Source of the DNA: an uncultured Pseudomonadota bacterium
GTDB taxonomy: Bacteria; Myxococcota_A; UBA796; GCA-2862545
Reading direction: 5' to 3'
DNA: 64,000 nt
Assembly (NCBI GenBank): GCA_913061235.1
Contig: CAJXTB010000004.1
Coordinates: forward strand, 310,001 to 374,000
Part shown: piece by piece, positions 34,177 to 41,757 of the stretch
Numbering within the stretch: the first letter of the stretch is position 1
Layout of the letters: each line of letters begins with the position of its first letter
Notes under the pieces: model-generated
The model's database searches: none
Told to the model about the DNA's origin: nothing
Seen by the model: the letters and a program-made list of their open reading frames with translations, nothing else
Position numbers and translations under genes: made by a program

Positions 34177-34973
34177 CGCTCGATGAGGTGCAGGCCGTAG
34201 GGCGACTCTACGATGTCGCTGCGTTGGCCAGGCTGTAGCGCAAAGGCCGCGTCTTCGAAGCTTGGGACCATCTGTCCAGGAGTCACAGTTCCTAGGTCAC
34301 CTGCGAAGGAGGCCAGGTTGTCTTCGCTGACGTCTGACACCACATCGGTCCAGGTGTCTCCATCGGCTAAGCGTGCCTGTGCCGCCACTAATAGGGCACG
34401 TGCTGCCTCTTTGTCGCGTCCCATGCCGGATGTGGTTGTTCCGTCGCGCTTGCGAGCACCGTCGAAACCTACGACCATGTGGCGGAAGTTGCCTTGAACG
34501 ACGGCGTCGCGTCGGATGATGTGAAAGCCGTAGGCAGTCTGGGTCAATGCGGCGATTTCACCGGGCTGGACGACGGCAGCCGCGGCCTCGAACTCGGGCA
34601 TCATGGTGCCAGCGAGAAAGACGCCAATTCTGCCACCACGGCCCGCGTTGGGGTCGGCTGAGTGGTCTGCGGCGAGACGGTCAAAGTCGGCGCCGCCCAC
34701 CGCTTGCGCATGAACGGACTCCGCAAGGGTTCGTGCTTGTGCCACGGAGCGTGTTGAGAGGCTGGCGTGGGCGCCGGCGTAGTCAATGAGGATGTGCGAT
34801 GCAGCGTAGCTTCCGGATGGAACGAGCCGTTCGGGGACGGGCACCGAGACGGAAGGCGCGGGACCGACCGGTATAGGTGCCACAGGACTCGGCATCGCGA
34901 CCGGTTCGGGGGCTGGGGCAGGTGGCGTTGTCGACCCACAGGCAACCAGCAGTGCGGTAGCGAGCGCCCGCAT
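34170..34973 (-). CDS. Double-parvulin lipoprotein peptidyl-prolyl isomerase
   Basis: A 267-aa predicted lipoprotein (TALLVAC, lipobox LVA/C) with a Pro-rich linker and two consecutive PpiC/parvulin domains. The first has SHILIDYAGAH, DFDRLAADHSADPNAGRGG and LTQTAYGFHIIRRD; the second ends in FALQPGQRSDIVESPYGLHLIERY. Parvulins catalyse prolyl isomerisation and assist outer-membrane protein folding. Its ATG directly abuts the stop of the porin gene upstream, so it probably helps fold that porin or others. The stop overlaps the bestrophin stop region on the other strand. Confidence 0.86.
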   Translation of the reverse strand: MRALATALLVACGSTTPPAPAPEPVAMPSPVAPIPVGPAPSVSVPVPERLVPSGSYAASHILIDYAGAHASLSTRSVAQARTLAESVHAQAVGGADFDRLAADHSADPNAGRGGRIGVFLAGTMMPEFEAAAAVVQPGEIAALTQTAYGFHIIRRDAVVQGNFRHMVVGFDGARKRDGTTTSGMGRDKEAARALLVAAQARLADGDTWTDVVSDVSEDNLASFAGDLGTVTPGQMVPSFEDAAFALQPGQRSDIVESPYGLHLIERY

Positions 34974-36107
34974 CTACAGAAGTTCGCCGGAGCGGTCGTT
35001 TAGCGGGAACCGGAACTGGGTCCAGATTCGCACCGTGTCGTTGTTCACCGAGCGGCCCTGACGTTCGAGACGCAGGATGTAGCCGGCGCCCAGATCGATT
35101 CCCGGCGCGATGTCGTGGAAGTTTGCGCCAACATGAACAATCGACACATCGCCGTTGTCTTTTAGTTGGGTAGCGTCATCCAAGCTGGAGTACCGCGCTG
35201 CGACTTCCAAGCCGCCTTCGAGCAACGGGAAGGCAGCGGAGAGTTGGCTGGTGAAGCCAATGGCGGTGGTGTCGGAGATGACATCGGGCGCCGCAATCAG
35301 GTCATCCTTTGGAGACGTGGCGTTGCGGGTAATGCCGACGGTCGCCGTGATGGGGCCAACACGGCCAAGGGCATCTGCGTTGAGTCCCAGGGTGGTGGTC
35401 GAGATGTCGTCGTTGTACAGCGCGGAGACTGCGACGCCGTAGGCGGCTTCACCGTCTGGCGAGTAGGTTCGGTAGGTGTCACCGCTGGCGAGTTCGAGAC
35501 GAGCCGCACCCATCACGCCGTTGTTGTTGTCACCCAGAATATCTCCGTTGCCGTTGTACACGCCGGCACGACCGCGAAAGATGCCTTGGGTGGTGTCGAA
35601 CAGCACGCCCACGTCACGAATCGGGGACGTCCAGATCGTTCCCACGCCCCGTTCTTGGAATGTCAGGTCCAGAGACGACATCAGTGTTTCACGGGCGAAC
35701 GGCACCGGAACGATACCGGCCGACAGCGTTGTATTGCGAGCCTCACCGAAGCCGTAGCCGCCGTAGGCGTCGACAATCTGAATGAGGTCTTCTGACGACG
35801 ACAGTCCGTCGTACGGCGCCCCCGTTCCCATGGAGACGCGCCAGAAGGTACCGCCCATGTTGCCGGTGAGACCAATGCGCGCGCGCCGAATGGAGAAGCC
35901 AATGTCCGCTTCGGGGTCGCCGTAGCCAGCGGGGTCGGCCTGGGGGTCTTCGTCCATATCGAATGCCGTTGCCCAGACCTGGACGCGAGCGGTGGGCTGC
36001 AAGACCAGGTTGTTCTCGAGCACGTTCAGGACGATTTGACCATTGGGGCGGTCTTGGGCTTGGGCTGGGGCCACAAGCAATGTCAGGAGTGTGACGAGTG
36101 CAGTCAT
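34974..36107 (-). CDS. Outer-membrane porin-like protein
   Basis: A 377-aa product with a cleavable signal (ALVTLLTLLVAPAQAQ) and a beta-barrel-like sequence of alternating hydrophobic strands ending in RIWTQFRFPL. The segment DPEADIGFSIRRARIGLTGNMGGTFWRVSMGTG is characteristic of OprO/OprP phosphate-selective porins and related families. Substrate specificity cannot be read. The gene is followed directly by the parvulin lipoprotein, and the divergent PHP lipoprotein begins 39 bases upstream. Confidence 0.78.
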   Translation of the reverse strand: MTALVTLLTLLVAPAQAQDRPNGQIVLNVLENNLVLQPTARVQVWATAFDMDEDPQADPAGYGDPEADIGFSIRRARIGLTGNMGGTFWRVSMGTGAPYDGLSSSEDLIQIVDAYGGYGFGEARNTTLSAGIVPVPFARETLMSSLDLTFQERGVGTIWTSPIRDVGVLFDTTQGIFRGRAGVYNGNGDILGDNNNGVMGAARLELASGDTYRTYSPDGEAAYGVAVSALYNDDISTTTLGLNADALGRVGPITATVGITRNATSPKDDLIAAPDVISDTTAIGFTSQLSAAFPLLEGGLEVAARYSSLDDATQLKDNGDVSIVHVGANFHDIAPGIDLGAGYILRLERQGRSVNNDTVRIWTQFRFPLNDRSGELL

Positions 36108-36146
36108 GATGCAGATCCTTCGCGTGTTGGACGCTATGATAGCCTC

Positions 36147-39100
36147 ATGCAGACCCTACGTCCGACACGCCGTCCATTCCCGACCTTTTTCGGTCTCTTC
36201 GCCATCAGCCTTGTGTTGATCCCAAGCTGTGCTGAGCAAGAACCCTACGCTCGCGCCTATGAGATCACACGGCTGGACCAGACCATTGGGGGGCCAAAGT
36301 CTTTGGCGCGTCCCGCGGACCCGTCCACCGATCGTCCCGGTGACTTGATGTTGGAGAACGACCGGATTCGCGTGTCCATCTTGGGCGCCCATCCAAGTAT
36401 GGGGCCATCGGTGTTCGGTGGATCTCTGGCAGATGCCGATATCCAGTGGAACGACCCACGGTTCAGCGGTGGAAAGGGCAAAGATCAGCTGGCTGAAGTC
36501 TTTGCCAACGCCAACATGAACGTGCTGGCCCCGCTGGAAGACGAAGACGTCAGCATCCTCTCCGATGGGTCGGATGGGGGACCGGCGGTCATCCGTGTTG
36601 TGTCGCTAGCCGAGCCCTTCCTCACCCTGTTGAACCCACTGTGGGGCCTGGTCAATCAGCCAGAGTTTCACCTGATTACCGACTATTCGCTGTCGCCGGG
36701 TGAGTCTTGGGTGCGCATGGACAGCACCGTGGTCCTTGGATGGGATGGAGAGAGTGAGCTTCCTGCAGCCGAGCCCATGCTGCCGATTGCCCCTGGCTTC
36801 AACCTCATCGAGGCGGCGGTTGAGGACGGCATCGTTGGTGGAGACTTCTACCTTCAGGGCGGCTCGGTCAATGTGTTCGGCCCGGGCATCGGCTTTGACG
36901 AGAGCGGATTCGTTGCCGAACAACGCGAACAGGAACGCAATCTGTTCTTGGACCCCGCAGGCTTTGAGTTTCTGGCTGGTGTGGGAGATGGCGTCAGCTA
37001 CGGCATTGCCGGCGCAGTTGGAGACGTCTACGTTCCGCTGTTTACGGCCTCTCAGACCGCTACCTTCTACGAGTTTTCGCCAACGCGCTCGGGACAGAAG
37101 AGCCTCAGCTACAGTCGCTTCTTCTTTGTGGGAACCGGTGATGTCGGCAGCATTCTCGACGGTATCATTCAGGCCAAGGCCATTCCCCATGGCAGCGTTC
37201 ACGGCGTGGTTTTGGAAGAGGGAACCAGCTCACCGCGTAGCGGGTACGACGTCTTCGCCTACCACGCTGGAGACGACGCTCCGTACAGCCAGTGGCGGAC
37301 GGATGTGGACCCCCGCGACGACGTCGCAGACGGTTCATTCGGCGGTAGCTTGCCGGTTGGCGACTGGGAGCTGATGGTCCATCAACAGGGCCGTCCAGAC
37401 AGCGAGCGAATGGCCGTCACCGTGACGGAAGGCAGTGAGCAAGACGTCGTGCTCGTCTCACCACGCCCGGGCCTGTTTTCGTTCACGATTCGCGATGAGC
37501 GAGGGCTGCCAGTACCCGCCAAGGTCACCCTGTTCTCTGTCGACGATGACGTCAGCCGCGACCCGACCCTTGGCGACGCCTTTGTTGGCGGAAACCCGGA
37601 AGCGGTGCTGTTCCCCATGTACGGCAGTGGCGAAGCTGAGCTGCCAGACGGCGAGTACTACGCAATCGCCAGTCGGGGCTTGGAGTACGAGATCGACATC
37701 AGCGAGCCGTTCATCATTGATGCAACCCGTCGTACCCACCTCGACTTCAACGTCATTCGGTCTGTACAAACCGACGGATGGGTGAGCGCTGACCTCCACG
37801 TTCACGCAGTGCGCTCTCACGACAGCGGAGTGGCCCTCGCAGACCGTGTACGGACCATGGTGTGTGAAGGCGTGGAGTTCTTCGCGGCCACGGACCATGA
37901 CTGGATCACTGACTACGCGCCTACAATCGAGATGTTGGAGATGGGCGAGTGGGTACAGAGTGCTCCAGGAAATGAAGTGACGACCATTGAGACTGGTCAC
38001 TTCCTGGGCTTCCCGTTGGCAGAGGACTTCTTAGGCGACGCCGGCGGTGCTGTGGACTGGACCGGACTGACCCCTGAAGAGATGATTGAACAGCTTCGCG
38101 AGATTGGCGAGGAAGCGGGCCTTGACCCCGTGGTGTTCATCGGACATCCGCGGGCCGGTATCTTAGGGTACTTCGACCAATATGGCCTGGATCCATACAG
38201 CGGAACCGTTGAGAATATTGTCGCGCGCCCGGGCATCTTGACCGCGTCCAATCCGCTCATCAGCTCCGATGAACTGTCCCTTGAGTTCGACGCTATCGAG
38301 CTGATGGGCACCAAAGACCTCATCTTCCTGCGCACACCGACCCAGCCCGAGCTGGACCAACACCGGACCGGTGGTGACCTTGAGATTATCAATGTGATGA
38401 CGCGGACGCTCGAGGAGCAGCAGGGCCTTCGAGACGGCGAGTTCCGGCTTGGCTACGGTATTGAAGGCCAGATTGATGATTGGTTTACGCTGCTCAACCT
38501 TGGGTACCGCTTCACTGCACTCGGCAACTCGGACACTCATGGCGTGACGAGCACCGAGGCAGGCTGTCCACGCAACTTCATCCTGTCCGAGTCCGATGAC
38601 CCGGCGTTCATTGACGACCAGGCCATGGCGGACGCTGTGAAGGACCACAGGGTCATTGCGTCGTACGGTCCGTACTTACAGATGTGGATCAACGGCGACA
38701 TGGTCGGCTCTGAAGTCGTCGATGAAGACGGCATGATCGACATCACTATCGAGGTTCAAGCTCCGACATGGATGGACGTTGATCGCGTCGAGCTGTACCA
38801 GAACGGAACGCTGATCGAGGTGCTACCCGCGGACATTCCAGACGAAGTCATTCGCCTGTCTACGACGTTGGAGCGGCCTATTGACCGCGACTCCTGGTAT
38901 GTCGCCATCGCCACCGGAGACGACTCCATGAGTCCGGTGTTCACACCCGTTGAGATCCCGTACATCCCGCTCGACGAGATTGTCATTGAGGCCTTGGGCG
39001 GTGTTGGCAGCGTGGCCACGTTCTTGTCCCCATCGATTCCCATGCCATTGACCTACCCAATTCATCCGTACGCTCTGACCAATCCCATCTGGGTAGATGT

Positions 39101-39188
39101 AGACGGGGACGGCTTTGACGCGCCGGGACTGCCCGAGTGGCTTTTGGCCCCGGAAGAGCCAGTTGTAGAAGAGCCCGAGGGCGAGTAG
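36147..39188 (+). CDS. Large PHP-domain metallohydrolase lipoprotein (CehA/McbA-like)
   Basis: A 1013-aa secreted lipoprotein: signal with FFGLFAISLVLIPSC (lipobox IPS/C). Residues 1-550 form beta-rich domains and include a carboxypeptidase-regulatory-like segment (VHGVVLEEGTSSPRSGYDVFAYHAGDD). A PHP/CehA-McbA type metallohydrolase domain begins at VSADLHVHAVRSHDSG, with FFAATDHDW, VFIGHPRAGILGYF and LGNSDTHGVTS; these His/Asp residues form the metal site. It may hydrolyse ester, carbamate or phosphoester bonds outside the cell; the substrate is unknown. ATG 36147 is preceded by a TATGAT -10-like sequence with no clear -35. Confidence 0.8.
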   Translation: MQTLRPTRRPFPTFFGLFAISLVLIPSCAEQEPYARAYEITRLDQTIGGPKSLARPADPSTDRPGDLMLENDRIRVSILGAHPSMGPSVFGGSLADADIQWNDPRFSGGKGKDQLAEVFANANMNVLAPLEDEDVSILSDGSDGGPAVIRVVSLAEPFLTLLNPLWGLVNQPEFHLITDYSLSPGESWVRMDSTVVLGWDGESELPAAEPMLPIAPGFNLIEAAVEDGIVGGDFYLQGGSVNVFGPGIGFDESGFVAEQREQERNLFLDPAGFEFLAGVGDGVSYGIAGAVGDVYVPLFTASQTATFYEFSPTRSGQKSLSYSRFFFVGTGDVGSILDGIIQAKAIPHGSVHGVVLEEGTSSPRSGYDVFAYHAGDDAPYSQWRTDVDPRDDVADGSFGGSLPVGDWELMVHQQGRPDSERMAVTVTEGSEQDVVLVSPRPGLFSFTIRDERGLPVPAKVTLFSVDDDVSRDPTLGDAFVGGNPEAVLFPMYGSGEAELPDGEYYAIASRGLEYEIDISEPFIIDATRRTHLDFNVIRSVQTDGWVSADLHVHAVRSHDSGVALADRVRTMVCEGVEFFAATDHDWITDYAPTIEMLEMGEWVQSAPGNEVTTIETGHFLGFPLAEDFLGDAGGAVDWTGLTPEEMIEQLREIGEEAGLDPVVFIGHPRAGILGYFDQYGLDPYSGTVENIVARPGILTASNPLISSDELSLEFDAIELMGTKDLIFLRTPTQPELDQHRTGGDLEIINVMTRTLEEQQGLRDGEFRLGYGIEGQIDDWFTLLNLGYRFTALGNSDTHGVTSTEAGCPRNFILSESDDPAFIDDQAMADAVKDHRVIASYGPYLQMWINGDMVGSEVVDEDGMIDITIEVQAPTWMDVDRVELYQNGTLIEVLPADIPDEVIRLSTTLERPIDRDSWYVAIATGDDSMSPVFTPVEIPYIPLDEIVIEALGGVGSVATFLSPSIPMPLTYPIHPYALTNPIWVDVDGDGFDAPGLPEWLLAPEEPVVEEPEGE

Positions 39189-39215
39189 GGCGGCGCCATC
39201 TGACGGAGTGTTGAG

Positions 39216-40085
39216 ATGGCCGGTCGAGGACTGACAGGAAAGGGACCCAGTACAGCCGTGATGGTTGGTGTGTACGGGGTGGCACTTGCTGTGGGAGCAG
39301 CGGTCGCGTTGGCCATGCCGGATGCCGCATTGTGGTGGCGTCTGTTGGCAGCCGACCTTGCGGCGACAGCTGTGGTCTGGCTAGCCGGTGTTGCCGTCGA
39401 CAACACCAGCATCTACGACTCGTATTGGTCCGTAGCGCCCTTGCCCTTGGCCCTGGCCACGTGGGTGGACGGCGGCGGAACACGGGCGCTGTTGGCCAGC
39501 GTCTGCCTGGCGCTTTGGGGAGCCCGGCTCACATGGAATTTCTGGAGAGGGTGGAGCGGGCTGGGGCACGAAGACTGGCGCTATGACGCGTACCGCCGGT
39601 TCGGTGTTGCCCCGTACTGGGCGTTGTCTCTGGTCGGCCTTATGACCATGCCTACGCTGATGGTGTTTGGAGCCATGCTACCGGTCATTCAAGGCTCGGG
39701 CAGCACGGCCCCGGTCGGACTCATCGATGCCCTCGCAGTCGTTGTCGCTCTGGGCTTCCTCGGCGTTGAGACGTTGGCGGACGAACAGCTTCGCGCCTAC
39801 CGAAAGACGAAGCCCGAGCCTGGGCACTTCCTCAAGACTGGCTTGTGGGCCTGGTCCCGCCACCCAAACTACTTGGGTGAAATTGGATTTTGGTGGGGCA
39901 TCGGTCTGTTTGGCGTCGCTGCTGGCGTACCGTGGACGCTCGTTGGGGCGGCTGGCATCACCCTGTTGTTTGTGACCATCAGCGTGCCCCTCATTGATGC
40001 ACGTATGAACCGGCGGCGTGCCACGTATGCTGACCATTGTCGGCGCATTCCAGCGATTTTTCCACTGTGGTACGGCCGAGGCTAG
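39216..40085 (+). CDS. DUF1295 membrane protein (steroid-5-alpha-reductase-like fold)
   Basis: A 289-aa integral membrane protein with about six helices. The signature of the DUF1295 family is clear: YDSYWSVAPLPLA, RLTWNFWRGWSGLGHEDWRYD, GLWAWSRHPNYLGEIGFWWGI, and a C-terminal basic segment DARMNRRRATYADHCRRIPA. The RHPNYLGE motif is shared with 5-alpha-reductases and isoprenylcysteine methyltransferases and is expected to bind a dinucleotide cofactor. The natural substrate is unknown. It follows the PHP gene by 27 bases with an intervening GGAGTG. Confidence 0.84.
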   Translation: MAGRGLTGKGPSTAVMVGVYGVALAVGAAVALAMPDAALWWRLLAADLAATAVVWLAGVAVDNTSIYDSYWSVAPLPLALATWVDGGGTRALLASVCLALWGARLTWNFWRGWSGLGHEDWRYDAYRRFGVAPYWALSLVGLMTMPTLMVFGAMLPVIQGSGSTAPVGLIDALAVVVALGFLGVETLADEQLRAYRKTKPEPGHFLKTGLWAWSRHPNYLGEIGFWWGIGLFGVAAGVPWTLVGAAGITLLFVTISVPLIDARMNRRRATYADHCRRIPAIFPLWYGRG

Positions 40086-40145
40086 GCCTGCGGCTCTGCA
40101 AAGAGCGCTGACCCGGTTATGCGCGCGCTGCCGAAAGGAGGCACT

Positions 40146-41465
40146 GTGCCGCGCGTGTCCGCCCAGCCGTTCTCGAATGCCCTGATTGTGGAAGGGCCTC
40201 ATCTAAATCTCGACGACCATCTGCGGGCGGTGGGCATTGCCCCGCACCGCATCGACAAGGTCCCGGACGAAGCAGCGCTCATTGATGCGATTCGGCGTAC
40301 GAATGCCGAAGTGTTGTTCAAGCGCAGTCGCGTGCCGGTGACCGCAGAGGTCCTCGCTGCCTGTGCGTCCCTGCATGCTGTTCAGCTGTGTTGTATCGGC
40401 GACGACAGCGTCGACAAGCAGGCTGCTGCTGCCAATGGCGTCATGGTGTTCAACGACCCTGTCAGCAACGGTCGGAGCGTGGTGGAGCTCGCTGTGGCTC
40501 ACCTCATCGCCTTGGCGCGTCGTCTGTACGAGACAGACGTTGCTGCCCACGACAATCGCTGGGAAAAGAACGCGACCGGTCGCTACGAAGTCGCCGGCAA
40601 GCGCCTCGGCATCATTGGTCTGGGCAATATCGGTCGCCAAGTGGCGCGCGTCTGTGCCGCCCTAGGCATGGAGATTACGTTCTTCGACTCCCGCCCTGTC
40701 GCGGTTGAAGTGGGCATTGAGATGGGCTGGACCTCGTGTCCGGACCTGGAGACTCTGTTCCGTACCTGCGACATGGCCTCGGTCCACACAAGCGCCAAGG
40801 ACTTCTGGGGCAAGGACAATGACGGCTTCCTGGACCCCTACCTGTGCCAGCTTGGCGCCGACCGTGCCGACAACGGACCTCGACTGTTCTTGAACCTTGC
40901 GCGTGGCAATGTTCATTCCGTCGAGGCCCTCAAGGACGCCATCGAGAGCGGAAAGGTACGCCGTGCAGCCGTGGATGTGTACCCTACGGAGCCGCGTCCG
41001 GGTGCGTCGTGGTCCAACCCCTACGCAGACGAGCCCCGTGTCATCTGCACTCCGCACATTGGAGCGGCGACGCAAGAAGCACAGCCTCGCATTGCCCGTC
41101 GCGTCGCCACAACGATTGGCGAATTCAGCCGCTATGGGTCGGTTCGCGACTGTGTGTTTGCTCCGCGGGCGACACTGTCGCTCAAGGACAACGCCCGTGG
41201 AAAGACATTGCTCGCCGTTACGCATAGCACCGCTCGCGGTACCAAGAAGGCTGTCGATGATGCCATCTACGCAGCCGAGGCGAACAACCTCAGTTCTACG
41301 CACCGTGACTTCGACATCGGCGTTGCCTACGACTTGAGTCTGCTGGACCGACCACTCACGAGCGCCGAGCTCGACAACTTGGTTGCTAATGCCGATTCCT
41401 TGTCTCAGGACACCAAGGCCGTGCGCAGCGTGCGCCAGATTCAGGTACCGGAAGGTGGCTGGTAA
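40146..41465 (+). CDS. serA: D-3-phosphoglycerate dehydrogenase
   Basis: A 439-aa NAD-dependent 2-hydroxyacid dehydrogenase, the first enzyme of serine synthesis. Substrate domain: VLFKRSRVPVTAEVLAAC, QLCCIGDDSVD, NDPVSNGRSVVELAVAHLI. Rossmann motif LGIIGLGNIGRQVARVCAALGM. Catalytic Arg in LFLNLARGNV and His in ICTPHIGAATQEAQPRIA. The C-terminal 110 residues resemble a compact ACT-like tail, so feedback control by serine is possible. GTG 40146 is chosen because AAAGGAG (40134-40140) is spaced five bases before it; an upstream ATG 40119 is less likely. Confidence 0.93.
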   Translation: MPRVSAQPFSNALIVEGPHLNLDDHLRAVGIAPHRIDKVPDEAALIDAIRRTNAEVLFKRSRVPVTAEVLAACASLHAVQLCCIGDDSVDKQAAAANGVMVFNDPVSNGRSVVELAVAHLIALARRLYETDVAAHDNRWEKNATGRYEVAGKRLGIIGLGNIGRQVARVCAALGMEITFFDSRPVAVEVGIEMGWTSCPDLETLFRTCDMASVHTSAKDFWGKDNDGFLDPYLCQLGADRADNGPRLFLNLARGNVHSVEALKDAIESGKVRRAAVDVYPTEPRPGASWSNPYADEPRVICTPHIGAATQEAQPRIARRVATTIGEFSRYGSVRDCVFAPRATLSLKDNARGKTLLAVTHSTARGTKKAVDDAIYAAEANNLSSTHRDFDIGVAYDLSLLDRPLTSAELDNLVANADSLSQDTKAVRSVRQIQVPEGGW

Positions 41466-41467
41466 GC

Positions 41468-41489
41468 GTGTTGTTCGTCAGAACAACAC
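41468..41489 (+). terminator. Stem-loop after serA
   Basis: A perfect 9-bp stem (GTGTTGTTC/GAACAACAC) with a four-base loop GTCA begins three bases after the serA stop. No U-tract follows, so it may be a weak terminator or an mRNA stabiliser. Confidence 0.4.
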
Positions 41490-41706
41490 CGTCCCAGTAG
41501 GAAGAGCGGTGGTCCGCAGAGACCGTCGCTCTTTCAGCTTTTAGAGCCAGCAAGCCGGCAGAGGATGAGGTGGCCAGAAGTTGTAGGTCGAGACCTATGG
41601 AGGCATGACAACCTGCTTGCCGTGCGGCCTCGGACGGACTTTCGGTCCTGGCTGACCTGCACACTGCCCCGATTTGCACCTAGTGAATCATGCGCCGAAA
41701 CGACAA

Positions 41707-41738
41707 ACGCCGCGTTGCCATGACTGGCAACGCGGCGT
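41707..41738 (-). terminator. Strong hairpin terminator of the NYN gene
   Basis: A perfect 13-bp GC-rich stem (ACGCCGCGTTGCC/GGCAACGCGGCGT) with a six-base loop ATGACT. Read on the - strand it is followed by TTGTCGTTT, so it fits a rho-independent terminator for the gene ending at 41758. It would also block transcription from serA on +. Confidence 0.75.
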
Positions 41739-41757
41739 CTCGCTTTAGGCGGTGAGC

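Larger units (their letters stand above)
41466..41757. other. Intergenic region between serA and the NYN gene
   Basis: About 290 bases between two converging genes. It contains the two hairpins listed and otherwise no reading frame with coding character, no tRNA-like structure and no conserved motif I recognise. Confidence 0.6.
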
